From positions 1 through 46,087 of the forward strand of contig NZ_QQOA01000051.1 of assembly GCF_003443895.1 (NCBI RefSeq): a stretch of DNA of 46,087 bases, read 5' to 3'. Origin of the DNA: Paraburkholderia phosphatilytica. Its GTDB lineage: Bacteria; Pseudomonadota; Gammaproteobacteria; Burkholderiales; Burkholderiaceae. Position 1 is the stretch's first letter, and each line of letters begins with the position of its first letter. Under the pieces are notes generated by a model that did no database searches, was not told where the DNA came from, and saw only the letters and a program-made list of their open reading frames with translations. A program made the position numbers and the translations under genes. This document shows, piece after piece, positions 25,828-34,002 of this stretch.

Positions 25828-26847
25828 ATGGAACCACTTTCGGCAGAACATTATCCAGACTGGGACTTGCTGATCAGCTGGGTCTGCGTCGTCGAATCCG
25901 GTTCGATGTCCGACGCGGCCGACCGCCTCGGCATCTCGCAAGGCGGCGTGTCGCAACGCATCAAGGCGCTCGAAAATCTGCTCGACACGACGCTGCTCGA
26001 TCGGGCTTCGCGTCCCGCGCGCCCTACCGCGGCGGGACGCCGTCTGTTCGAACACGCGACGGATCTGCTGCGCAACGTCGATCAGATGGTCGAAAGCGTA
26101 CGCAACGTCACGCGCGCGAAACGCACTGTCGTGCGGCTCGGCGCGATCGACTCGTTCGCCGCGATGATCGGTCCCATTCTCACCCGCGCGCTAGCGGGAT
26201 CGGCCCATCAGATCCGCTTGTGGTCCGGCATCACGCCCAATCTCGACGCGCAGCTCGAAGCGCGTCAGCTCGACGTGACAGTCACGATGAACGGATATTC
26301 GCGCGTACCCGAGATCCGGCGGCTCAAGCTGTTCACCGAACCGTATTTTCTCGTCCTGCCGAAAGCGTTCGAAGTCGAGCAGCTGACGACGCTCACCGAA
26401 TTGAGCAAACACCTGCAGTTCGTGCGCTACAGCGCGCGCTCGATCAACGGGCAGCAGGTGGATGCCTATCTGAGCGCGCATGGAGAATATATCGAGCGAA
26501 CCTGCGAGTTCGACGCGACCGATCCTTTACTCAGCCTCGTTGCCGCCGGTCTCGGTTTCGCGCTGACGACGCCGCTCTGCGTGTGGCAATCGCGCCATTA
26601 TCTGCCTGACATTCGCGTCGTTCCGCTCACCGCGTTCTCCCGTTATGGGCGCGCGCCCGCTGAACTGCATCGTTCGTTTTACCTGGCCTTTCGCGAGAAC
26701 GAACTGGGCAGCCTGCCGGCCAACCTGTTCGACCTGTTTCGCAATACCTTCGAGCGGCAGGTGGCGCACGACATCGCGAACGCGATGTCGCTCAATCCGA
26801 AAACGGTGTTCATTCTCGACGACGGATCGGAGTCGTCCAGCGAATGA
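25828..26847 (+). CDS. LysR-family transcriptional regulator, copy 2
   Basis: 339 residues, in register with LysR copy 1: 'DWDLLISWVCVVESGSMSDA', then 'GISQGGVSQRIKALEN' in the recognition helix and 'DTTLLDRASRPARPTAAG' in the wing. The effector domains are also clearly homologous ('GSAHQIRLWSGITPNLDAQ'). The ATG at 25828 was chosen from this alignment; 43 upstream codons in frame have no counterpart. It closes the plus-strand module. Regulator duplication together with enzyme duplication argues that a whole unit was copied. Confidence 0.92.
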   Translation: MEPLSAEHYPDWDLLISWVCVVESGSMSDAADRLGISQGGVSQRIKALENLLDTTLLDRASRPARPTAAGRRLFEHATDLLRNVDQMVESVRNVTRAKRTVVRLGAIDSFAAMIGPILTRALAGSAHQIRLWSGITPNLDAQLEARQLDVTVTMNGYSRVPEIRRLKLFTEPYFLVLPKAFEVEQLTTLTELSKHLQFVRYSARSINGQQVDAYLSAHGEYIERTCEFDATDPLLSLVAAGLGFALTTPLCVWQSRHYLPDIRVVPLTAFSRYGRAPAELHRSFYLAFRENELGSLPANLFDLFRNTFERQVAHDIANAMSLNPKTVFILDDGSESSSE

Positions 26848-26857
26848 GACATCGGGC

Positions 26858-26903
26858 GGGGCATGGCTTGCTCAACCCTGCCCCTGCGAAAACACCCGTT
26901 TTC
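26858..26903. terminator. Paired hairpins between convergent LysR copy 2 and chemoreceptor genes
   Basis: A first stem (GGGGCA at 26858-26863 with TGCCCC at 26879-26884, extended by three pairs with one mismatch) is followed by GAAAAC-N4-GTTTTC (26888-26903). The second hairpin overlaps the stop codon of the minus-strand gene. The arrangement suits termination from both sides. Confidence 0.55.
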
Positions 26904-28488
26904 AGTTGACGAGATAGCCTTCGCGCGGAACCTCGGCCGCATCGGCAATCCTGAACACCGCGACCGCCCGATTGAGATTCACCGTCTGGTCCTGAAGCGA
27001 CTGTGCGGCCGCTGCGGCCTGCTCCACGAGCGCCGCGTTCTGCTGCGTGACCTCGTCCATCTGGACGACTGCCTGATGAATCTGCTCGATACCGCGGCTC
27101 TGTTCCGACGAAGCCGTCGCGATATCGACCACGATGCCCGACACCTGCCCGATCGACCGCATCACTTCCTCGATGATGTTTCCCACTTCGGCGGCTTGAG
27201 TTACGCCAACCTGAATCGTCGCCACTGAAGACTCCAGCAGTTCCTTGATTTCTCTCGCGGCTGTGGCGGAACGTTGCGCGAGGCTTCTCACTTCGCTCGC
27301 GACGACCGCGAAACCGCGCCCCTGCTCGCCCGCGCGCGCCGCCTCGACTGCCGCATTGAGCGCAAGGATGTTGGTCTGGAACGCGATGCCTTCGATCACA
27401 CCCGTGATCTCCGAGATTCTCGTCGAGCTCCCGCTGATGCTTTCGATCGTTTTCATCATCCCCTGCATCGCGCCGTTACCGGTGCTGGCCATGTCGCTGG
27501 CGCGCCCGGCATAGACGCTGGCCTGCTGCGCATTGTCGGCGTTCTGTCTCACGGTCTCGGTCAACTGCGTCATGCTCGCGGCGGTTTCTTCAAGCGACGC
27601 CGCCTGCTCCTCCGTTCGCGCCGACAGATCCAGATTACCCGTGGATATCTCGCGCGCGGTCACATCGACGGATTCCGCACTTGCCTTGATGTCGCTCACG
27701 GTCTCGCTCAATTGCTGATCCATGCTCTTCAACGCCTGCAGCAGCTGGCCGAATTCGTCCCGCGATATCTTCACGTCGAACGGATTGCGCAACGTGCCGC
27801 CCGCGATCCGGTTCGCGACCCACACTGCCTGATCAAGCGGAGCGGTCACAACATGCGAGAGATAGAGCGACAGCCCGATGGCGGCGAGCACACCGACGCC
27901 CACCAGCGCGATCGACATCACCAGAAAGGTATGGAAAGTGACATCGCTGTCCGCTTCGAATACCGCGGCCTGTGCTTTATGCAGCGCGGCGTCCTGATCA
28001 ACGAGCGTTGCGAGCGCTCCGGCGATTTCCTCGTGGCTGTCCACCATCGGTATTGCGCCGAAATAGCTGCCTGCCGAGAGTTCGGTGATCAGTTGCTCCG
28101 TCAGATCGTTGAATTGAGGCAAGAGCTTTTTAATCTGCCCGGCGATCGTGCGTTCCTTGCTGGTGGTCACGCCGCTCGCGTAGTAGTGCTTCCACGCAGC
28201 GTCCATGGCTTTCTGGTCGGCACGAATCTGTTCGATGCCGGATTTCGTCCGGCCCGCGTCACGAAACATCTCGATCAGGTGGAGCCGGAGGCGGATATCG
28301 AGCTGGGCCGACCGTACGTCGGAGAGGTCTGCGATCGGCCCCGTGTTACCCGTGAAGGAATCGCGCATGTTCGAGTTCACGCTCGACAGGCCGAGCACGC
28401 CGAAAATGCCGACTATCACCAGCAGCGTCACGGATGCGCCGAACGTCGCGAAGATCTTGAACCTGATGCTATGCACGAAACTTTTCAC
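26902..28488 (-). CDS. Methyl-accepting chemotaxis protein
   Basis: 528 residues. First membrane span at about 8-30, a roughly 160-residue periplasmic domain of four-helix-bundle type, second span around 'FLVMSIALVGVGVLAAIGLSL', a HAMP domain, then the long coiled-coil signalling domain with the highly conserved hairpin tip ('IAFQTNILALNAAVEAARAG', followed by EQGRGFAVVASEVR). The C-terminus lacks an NWETF-like CheR/CheB tether. The GTG start at 28488 has GGGAG upstream; an ATG 14 codons earlier gives a poor leader. Placed next to transport and catabolic clusters, it may sense the same nutrients, but no ligand is evident. Confidence 0.93.
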   Translation of the reverse strand: MKSFVHSIRFKIFATFGASVTLLVIVGIFGVLGLSSVNSNMRDSFTGNTGPIADLSDVRSAQLDIRLRLHLIEMFRDAGRTKSGIEQIRADQKAMDAAWKHYYASGVTTSKERTIAGQIKKLLPQFNDLTEQLITELSAGSYFGAIPMVDSHEEIAGALATLVDQDAALHKAQAAVFEADSDVTFHTFLVMSIALVGVGVLAAIGLSLYLSHVVTAPLDQAVWVANRIAGGTLRNPFDVKISRDEFGQLLQALKSMDQQLSETVSDIKASAESVDVTAREISTGNLDLSARTEEQAASLEETAASMTQLTETVRQNADNAQQASVYAGRASDMASTGNGAMQGMMKTIESISGSSTRISEITGVIEGIAFQTNILALNAAVEAARAGEQGRGFAVVASEVRSLAQRSATAAREIKELLESSVATIQVGVTQAAEVGNIIEEVMRSIGQVSGIVVDIATASSEQSRGIEQIHQAVVQMDEVTQQNAALVEQAAAAAQSLQDQTVNLNRAVAVFRIADAAEVPREGYLVN

Positions 28489-28518
28489 TGCTGCTCTCCC
28501 GAACAGGCACGTTGCATT

Positions 28519-28543
28519 CCCGGTCCACACCGTGTGGACCGGG
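28519..28543 (-). terminator. Strong hairpin after porin 2
   Basis: A perfect 12-bp palindromic stem (CCCGGTCCACAC pairing with GTGTGGACCGGG, one-base centre) lies 9 bp after the porin 2 stop, before the chemoreceptor gene on the same strand. Stability is very high although the following T content is low; it probably separates the two transcripts. Confidence 0.65.
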
Positions 28544-28551
28544 CATCCTGC

Positions 28552-29703
28552 TTAAAACTTGTGGCGCAGCGCGACGCGGAACACGAACTGCGAATCCGTC
28601 GACGACACATTCGCCGCACCGGGAACGTAGGCATCGTCGAGGACGGTGCCGGTCTTGTCGCCGCTCACATGCTGGTAGGCGCCCTGAGCGTAGACGTCGG
28701 TACGCTTCGACAGGTTGTAGTCCGCCATCAGGCCGATCGACTGGTAGTTCGGGTGCAGATCGCCGCTCGACGCATCGAAGCTCGTCCGCGTGTACGTGTA
28801 GGCCGCGCCGGCATAGAACGCCGGCGTGAACTGGTACTTCGCGTTGAGCTCGAAGTTGTTGAACTTCAGCGACGACAGCGTGGCACCGCCGGTCGGCGTG
28901 ATCGCGCCGACATAGCCCGAACTGACCGGTTGCGTCACGTCCGTGTTGGTGTAGGCGAAGCCCAGCGTGGTGGCGCCGAACGTGTAGTTCACACCCGCGC
29001 CGAACACGCGCAGACGCTTCGCGACGAAGTTCTCGTCGCCACCGTTATTGATTGCGCCACCGGAGGTTGCGGACGGATTGTTCGCCTGCAGGTAAGCCGC
29101 CGCCAGCAGCAGGCCGCCATTCGTGTACTGCGCGCCGAGGCTGTACTGGCGGTTGTTCGCGAAGTTCGTGTCGTTGCTGAAGCTGTAGGTGCCGCCGAAC
29201 TGGAAGCCGGCCAGCGTCGGGCTCGTGTACTTGACCGTGTTGTTGACGCGGAACGTGTTGTCCGTGTTGTCGTTATCGTACGGATGGGAGAACAGATAGC
29301 CCGCCCAGTTTCCGTTCGACGTGGTCTGCGCGAGATAGTCGACGAGCGAGTCGTATTGCCGGCCGAGCGTCACCGTGCCGTACGTGTCCTGCGCAAGACC
29401 GACGTACGCCTGCCGGCCGAACATCAGTCCGCCCTGCCCGAGCTTGCCGTTGTTCACGTTGAAGCCGTTCTCGAGCTGGAATACCGCCTTGAGCCCACCA
29501 CCGAGATCTTCAGCACCCTTCAAACCAAAACGGCTGCCTTGCACGTAACCGCTTTGCAGTTCGTAAACCTTGCTGCCACCTACGTTATTCGTATAGTCGA
29601 TGCCTTCGTCGATCACCCCGTAGAGCGTCACGGTATTTTGTGCCCAGGCAGGCGTAGCGAGCGCAATCGTCAATGCGGGGGCCAGCAGCTTGATATGTCT
29701 CAT
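28552..29703 (-). CDS. Gram-negative porin, general-porin family (porin 2)
   Basis: 383 residues. Signal peptide 'MRHIKLLAPALTIALATPAW' plus Ala21, then 'QNTVTLYGVIDEGIDYTNN'. Typical family segments 'GGGLKAVFQLENGFN' and 'FGRQAYVGLAQ' are present and the protein ends 'ALRHKF'. It is the same family and length as porin 1 but with a different signal peptide and different extracellular loops. It has its own promoter region upstream and a strong hairpin downstream, so it is probably monocistronic. Confidence 0.93.
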   Translation of the reverse strand: MRHIKLLAPALTIALATPAWAQNTVTLYGVIDEGIDYTNNVGGSKVYELQSGYVQGSRFGLKGAEDLGGGLKAVFQLENGFNVNNGKLGQGGLMFGRQAYVGLAQDTYGTVTLGRQYDSLVDYLAQTTSNGNWAGYLFSHPYDNDNTDNTFRVNNTVKYTSPTLAGFQFGGTYSFSNDTNFANNRQYSLGAQYTNGGLLLAAAYLQANNPSATSGGAINNGGDENFVAKRLRVFGAGVNYTFGATTLGFAYTNTDVTQPVSSGYVGAITPTGGATLSSLKFNNFELNAKYQFTPAFYAGAAYTYTRTSFDASSGDLHPNYQSIGLMADYNLSKRTDVYAQGAYQHVSGDKTGTVLDDAYVPGAANVSSTDSQFVFRVALRHKF

Positions 29704-29832
29704 GATAAAGATCCCAAACAGGAATATTGGTTTTTGTTAAACAGCATTCCTAATCATCTAGTTGATATGGAATTGCGGCGTCTCCTCTCCCGGCAGTCCT
29801 CGTTCCCGAGGCACGCTGTACCGATAGCATCG

Positions 29833-29861
29833 AAAAAACCAGGTGCCTTCTTTTCGCCTGG
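29833..29861 (-). terminator. Intrinsic terminator on the minus strand
   Basis: On the minus strand, CCAGGCG, a 9-nt loop and CACCTGG (one G-U pair) are followed directly by six T residues, a textbook rho-independent terminator. It lies about 220 bp after the AraC regulator stop and 130 bp before porin 2, too far for a tight gene terminator. Confidence 0.7.
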
Positions 29862-29945
29862 ATGGACTGGATCCGGGCGGCCGCGACGGCATTGCATACC
29901 GATCGATCGGCGGAATCGAGCGTATCAGGACAAATTGACCGATCC

Positions 29946-30003
29946 CGCTACATTTTCTGCACGCTTTGCCCTACCTCCGGTAATGCAGGAAGACGATGTA
30001 GCG
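29946..30003 (-). repeat. Long nested inverted repeat (candidate structured RNA)
   Basis: CGCTACAT (29946-29953) pairs with ATGTAGCG (29996-30003), and inside it TTCTGCA pairs with TGCAGGA with one wobble. The whole 58 bp would fold as a two-tier stem-loop in RNA of either strand. With the minus-strand terminator 85 bp further on, it outlines a possible 170-nt transcript. Confidence 0.4.
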
Positions 30004-30083
30004 TTCGTTTAACGGTTGGCAACGCAACCAGCGCCCGGTTCCGGCCCGCGCCTTAGCGGCCGCGCTGTGCGCCTGGAATGCCG

Positions 30084-31082
30084 CTACACCTTGTTGCGAG
30101 CGTTGCGCTTCGCGGTGACGGACGGCAACTCACCGAACATGGTCCGGTAGTCGTTGGCAAAACTGCCGAAATGCCAGAATCCCCATTTGGTCGCCGCGTT
30201 CGTGACCGATTCGCCGGCCCTCAGCTCACGCCGCACATGGTTCAGGCGGACGGCTCGCAGGTACGCTGCCGGGTTCAGGTTGATGGCATCGTGGAACGCG
30301 TACTGAAGCGTTCTGCGGCTGATGTCGAGCTGCACGCAGAGTTCGGCAATCGAAAGTGGACACGTGGATGGATCCTGCAGGCGCGCCTGAACGGCGTTGA
30401 CGACGCTCCAATGCCGGGTCGCACGGCCGGTTCCGGCCGGCGCCACCGAGACGACTTCAGAAATGGCAAAGAGGATGGTGCGCTCCAGCAACTCGATGCG
30501 ATCCTGCGTGTCCGGCTGCCCCGTTTGCCACCCGCCGGCCAATGCGACGAGCGTCTGCCGGAGCAGGCTGCGCAGACTGTCCGCAACTTCGGCTGCCATC
30601 GGGATCACGGGCGCCACGGTTTTCGCACGCAGCGATGCGGCGAGCCCCCGCATGTCTTCCGACGCCAGGCTATCCGGCTCGATTTCGACGTTCACCAGCA
30701 CGTGACGGTCCGGCGAGTAGAACTCGAATTGCGGCAGGCTCGAGAAGACGTGCAGGCTGTCGTATCCGCTCTTTTCGCCGCACATCCTCGCGTGCCCTTC
30801 CAGCTCGAGCGGCACGGCAACTGCGATCCGGTCCGACGGCACAGCGCCCTGCTGGAGAATCACCTTGTCCAGATGCTCCACCAGCAGGCGGATACCGCCG
30901 AGGGAGACCAGCGACGACGAGCCGTGAAAGAGACCGCCCGAGATCTGCGTGTAATTCAGGGCCCAGCCGTCGAATGCGCGCGCCGATTCGTCCACATCGG
31001 TATACGTGCTGAACGCGACACTTCGAGCGCGCGAAGTGCCGCCGGAAACGTCTTCGGTGGTCCGTTGCGGAAGTGGACTCAT
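30084..31082 (-). CDS. AraC-family transcriptional regulator 1
   Basis: 332 residues. The C-terminal AraC DNA-binding domain has both helix-turn-helices ('LSIAELCVQLDISRRTLQYA' and 'SVTNAATKWGFWHFGSFAND', ending 'FGELPSVT'). The N-terminal half carries the block 'DGWALNYTQISGGLFHG', also recognisable in regulators 2 and 3 of this window, so the three form one subfamily. The ATG at 31082 is preferred over a 56-codon upstream extension that overlaps the divergent promoter. It is divergent from SDR1, and an 18-bp element shared with the APC permease 1 promoter lies in the gap. Confidence 0.9.
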   Translation of the reverse strand: MSPLPQRTTEDVSGGTSRARSVAFSTYTDVDESARAFDGWALNYTQISGGLFHGSSSLVSLGGIRLLVEHLDKVILQQGAVPSDRIAVAVPLELEGHARMCGEKSGYDSLHVFSSLPQFEFYSPDRHVLVNVEIEPDSLASEDMRGLAASLRAKTVAPVIPMAAEVADSLRSLLRQTLVALAGGWQTGQPDTQDRIELLERTILFAISEVVSVAPAGTGRATRHWSVVNAVQARLQDPSTCPLSIAELCVQLDISRRTLQYAFHDAINLNPAAYLRAVRLNHVRRELRAGESVTNAATKWGFWHFGSFANDYRTMFGELPSVTAKRNARNKV

Positions 31083-31174
31083 CGGTCGTGATCGATGTGA
31101 GCAGGCGAATCGATTGTACCGAGAAGCGCGACCGCACAAAAATCCGCCCCGGCTGTGGACCGTGGAAACCCTTG

Positions 31175-31192
31175 CTTGCCGAAATCCGATAG
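31175..31192 (+). promoter_or_regulatory. 18-bp shared regulatory element upstream of SDR1
   Basis: CTTGCCGAAATCCGATAG occurs here and, identical and inverted, at 33878-33895 upstream of APC permease 1. It lies 74 bp before the SDR1 start. Identity of 18 bases between two unrelated intergenic regions in one cluster strongly suggests a protein-binding site, most simply for one of the AraC regulators. Confidence 0.65.
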
Positions 31193-31265
31193 CGGGAACG
31201 TCCTGCCGGCCGCAATTTTCAGGTTGGTCGTCCCATGCGGACGAGCTCACCTGGAGAACACACGT

Positions 31266-32045
31266 ATGAATGCGAAGATTGACGGCCGTCTTGCGGGCAA
31301 GGTTGCTATCGTGAGCGGCGGCGCGGGCGGATGCGGCGCGGCGGCTTCACAGCTGTTCGCCGCGCAGGGTGCCCGGGTTGCGATCGTCGACCGCAACGGC
31401 GATGCGGCGGAGACGCTCGCGTCACAGTTGCGCGACGCCGGCCTCCACGCTATCGGTATCGGGGCCGACGTATCCCGGCAGGCCGACGTACAGCGGGCGG
31501 TGAACGCGGCGCGGGAACGATACGGCAACGCGGACATCCTCTTCAACCACGCCGGCACGCTGATCGTGAAGCCGTTCCTCGACATCGATGAAACGGAATG
31601 GGACTGGCTGATGGGCGTGAACGTCAAGAGCATGTTCCTGATGACCCAGGCCGTGCTCCCGCAGATGCTCGAAAAAGGCCGTGGCAGCATTATCTGCACG
31701 TCCTCGATTTCGGCAGTGTGCGCGACGCCGGGCGAGGTGCTCTACGACGCGACCAAAGGCGCGTGCCATATGTTCGCCCGCGCGATCGCGGTCGAGTACC
31801 GCGATCGAGGCATTCGCTGCAACGCGCTGGCACCGGGCTTCATCCGTACGCCACACGGCATCCGCGAACTGAAGGATCTGCAGGCGATGGGCGTGGACGC
31901 CACTGAGGAAGCGATCGCCATTCAGCAGGGTCGCCTGTGTGAACCGTCGGAAGTCGCATCCGCTGCGCTGTTCCTCGCGTCCGACGAATCGAGCTTCGTC
32001 AACGGGACCCATCTTTTCGTCGACAACTGCTTCTCGGCCGTTTGA
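31266..32045 (+). CDS. Short-chain dehydrogenase/reductase 1
   Basis: 259 residues, classical SDR. The nucleotide motif reads 'SGGAGGCG' at 17-24, the usual NNAG is NHAG at 94-97, and the catalytic triad is Ser147, Tyr160 and Lys164 (YDATK) with the standard 13-residue Ser-Tyr spacing. The acidic residue after beta-strand 2 ('VDRNG') suggests NAD+ preference. The ATG has TGGAGA upstream. It is divergent from AraC regulator 1. It probably oxidises a secondary alcohol of the compound imported by the neighbouring permease; substrate unknown. Confidence 0.9.
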   Translation: MNAKIDGRLAGKVAIVSGGAGGCGAAASQLFAAQGARVAIVDRNGDAAETLASQLRDAGLHAIGIGADVSRQADVQRAVNAARERYGNADILFNHAGTLIVKPFLDIDETEWDWLMGVNVKSMFLMTQAVLPQMLEKGRGSIICTSSISAVCATPGEVLYDATKGACHMFARAIAVEYRDRGIRCNALAPGFIRTPHGIRELKDLQAMGVDATEEAIAIQQGRLCEPSEVASAALFLASDESSFVNGTHLFVDNCFSAV

Positions 32046-32130
32046 GCGTCAATGCGTGAAACGCGACGCCCGATCTCCCGGGTGTCACGTGAGTCGGTTA
32101 CGCGAAAATCTTCTCTGGAGTGCAAACCGT

Positions 32131-32163
32131 TCCGGCTCCGAGGTCATTCCCCCGGGAGCCGGA
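32131..32163 (+). terminator. Terminator-like hairpin after SDR1
   Basis: A 9-bp perfect stem (core CCGGCTCC / GGAGCCGG) with a 15-nt loop is followed by TTCATTTCAATTT, moderately T-rich. It lies about 85 bp after the SDR1 stop and just before the stop of the opposing APC permease, so it can serve the SDR1 transcript. Confidence 0.5.
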
Positions 32164-32179
32164 TTCATTTCAATTTCGT

Positions 32180-33712
32180 TCAGACCGACTGATCGACTGC
32201 GGCCTCGATGGTGCGAATGCGCTCGAGATTGGTCTCCGCCTTCAGCGCAGGTGGGCCCTTGAAGGTCTTGCGAACGCCGAATCCGTACCAGATAACCATC
32301 AGCGCAGCGACGAAGCCGACCAGCACGTACAGCACCTTCTCGTTCGGCGGCTGGATGCCGACATAGGCGAGCACGCAGGCGCCAAGCAGTGCGAGCAATG
32401 CGCACGGCTTCGACCAGATGCCAAGCTGGAACGGCCCCTTTTCAGTCCACGTGCGTCCCTCCGCGAGCAGACCGGAGCCGATCGGCATTGCATACGAGAT
32501 GAACAGGAACACGGCGCTGCCCGCGCTCAGCACCGAGAAGGCGTCGCCGTACAGCGTGGCCACGATGGCGAGCACCGCGCAGGTCCAGATGGCCGGTCCC
32601 GGCGTGCGATGCGTGGGGCTCACGCTCCGAAGAAGCTTCGAGCCAGGCAGCCCGCCGTCGCGCGCAAACGCGTACATCATGCGCGACGTCGACATGATGG
32701 CCGCCAGGCCGCACACGTAGTTGATGAAGAACATCGCGATTTCGAGGCATACGCGGAACGTCTTCGGAATGGGCGCGAGAATGGCTTCGAAGAAACCGGT
32801 GCCCTGCTTCATGCTGGTGGTCAGGTCCGGCATGACGAGCACGAACGCGCACACCATCACGTAGCCGAACACGGCCGACCAGAACACTGAACCGATGATG
32901 CCTTTCGGAACATTACGCGCGGCGTCGTGCGTTTCTTCCGAGGTGTGTGCCGATGCATCGAACCCGGTAATGGTGTAGGTCACGAGCAGCAGACCCGACA
33001 GGAATGCGAGCGGCGTCGCCTGCTTCGGCCACGCGCTTCCGTCGACACCCGTGAAGTTCGTGAACGTGACGAGCCGGTGCGCATCGAATCTGACCGGCGA
33101 GAACACCAGCAGCGCGCCCACCAGAACGATAGTGACCACGAAGATCAGATAGCCGGACAGATCCGTGATCTTGCTGGCGATCCTGATTCCACGCGCGTTG
33201 AGGTAGGCCTGCGAAATGGTGATGAGGGCGATGAACGCCGTTTGATGCCACCACGTCAGACTGTCCGGATTGACGCCGAACATCGGCGCGATCGACGTCT
33301 TGAAGAACGGATCGTAGGTGCCGAAGTTGATCGCGGCGATCACGAAGATCAGCCCGATCAGGTTCAGCCACGCGGTCAGCCACCCCCATTGCTTCCCGCC
33401 CAGAATGGCACCCCAGTGATACAGGCCGCCGGCGGTCGGAAACGCGGACGCAATCTGCGACATCGAAACAGCGACGATGAGTGCGAACAGCGCGCCCAAT
33501 GGCCAGCCGAGGCCGACGGATGCGCCGCCCGCGGCCGAGAAGGCCATCTGGAACGCCGTAATGCCGCCGGACAGGATGCAGATGACCGAAAACGAGACCG
33601 CGAAGTTCGAAAAGCCGCTCATCCGGCGGGACAACTCCTGGGCGTAGCCCATCTTGTGCAGCAGCCCGACGTCGCTGTCGCTGGCTGTTTCAGACCGGTA
33701 TTTCGCGTCCAT
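32180..33712 (-). CDS. APC-superfamily amino-acid/amine permease 1
   Basis: 510 residues with about 12 hydrophobic spans. The N-terminal 'GYAQELSRRMSGFSNFAVSF' and 'PTAGGLYHWGAILGG' followed by 'WGWLTAWLNLIG' are typical of the GABA/choline/ethanolamine-type branch of the APC family. GGAG five bases upstream favours the ATG at 33712 over a GTG two codons earlier. It is divergent from AraC regulator 2 and carries the shared 18-bp element about 165 bp upstream. It probably imports an amine or amino acid used by the SDR, amidase and FAD enzymes of this block. Confidence 0.9.
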   Translation of the reverse strand: MDAKYRSETASDSDVGLLHKMGYAQELSRRMSGFSNFAVSFSVICILSGGITAFQMAFSAAGGASVGLGWPLGALFALIVAVSMSQIASAFPTAGGLYHWGAILGGKQWGWLTAWLNLIGLIFVIAAINFGTYDPFFKTSIAPMFGVNPDSLTWWHQTAFIALITISQAYLNARGIRIASKITDLSGYLIFVVTIVLVGALLVFSPVRFDAHRLVTFTNFTGVDGSAWPKQATPLAFLSGLLLVTYTITGFDASAHTSEETHDAARNVPKGIIGSVFWSAVFGYVMVCAFVLVMPDLTTSMKQGTGFFEAILAPIPKTFRVCLEIAMFFINYVCGLAAIMSTSRMMYAFARDGGLPGSKLLRSVSPTHRTPGPAIWTCAVLAIVATLYGDAFSVLSAGSAVFLFISYAMPIGSGLLAEGRTWTEKGPFQLGIWSKPCALLALLGACVLAYVGIQPPNEKVLYVLVGFVAALMVIWYGFGVRKTFKGPPALKAETNLERIRTIEAAVDQSV

Positions 33713-33877
33713 ACCCACTCCGTTACGAAAGCCCCGCGGCGCAGGGCCATGTTTGCCGCCATGTAACCTGGCTTGCGCCTGGCATGGGTCTTTACCGGCA
33801 GCGGAGAGCTCTCACCTGAAAAACGGCTGTCGCCATCTGCACGATGGGCAAACGGTAGGAGGCCAAATCTCGGAGCA

Positions 33878-33895
33878 CTATCGGATTTCGGCAAG
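33878..33895 (-). promoter_or_regulatory. 18-bp shared regulatory element upstream of APC permease 1
   Basis: On the minus strand this reads CTTGCCGAAATCCGATAG, identical to 31175-31192. It is oriented towards the permease gene in the same sense as the other copy is oriented towards SDR1, and lies between that gene and the AraC regulator 2 start. Confidence 0.65.
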
Positions 33896-34002
33896 GTAGG
33901 GGATTTCCCGGCCACTTCGTTCACGGGACAATGCCCATTGCCATCGAAATGGATTTCCTGAACGATGACGGACGCCGACAATCGCCGCCTTTCAGAGTCC
34001 TG

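Larger units (their letters stand above)
29704..30083. other. 380-bp intergenic region with structured elements, no protein gene
   Basis: Lies between porin 2 and AraC regulator 1, both on the minus strand. The first 70 bp are clearly AT-richer than the surroundings and probably hold the porin 2 promoter. Further on are a minus-strand intrinsic terminator (29833-29861), a long nested inverted repeat (29946-30003) and GGTTG-N6-CAACC near 30014-30029. No credible ORF with a ribosome site is seen. Either a long 3' UTR of the AraC gene or a small RNA could account for the structures. Confidence 0.5.

Noticed and set aside
27274..30012. 912-codon plus-strand frame over the chemoreceptor and porin 2
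   Set aside because: It is antisense to two proteins with unmistakable family signatures and runs into a structured intergenic region.
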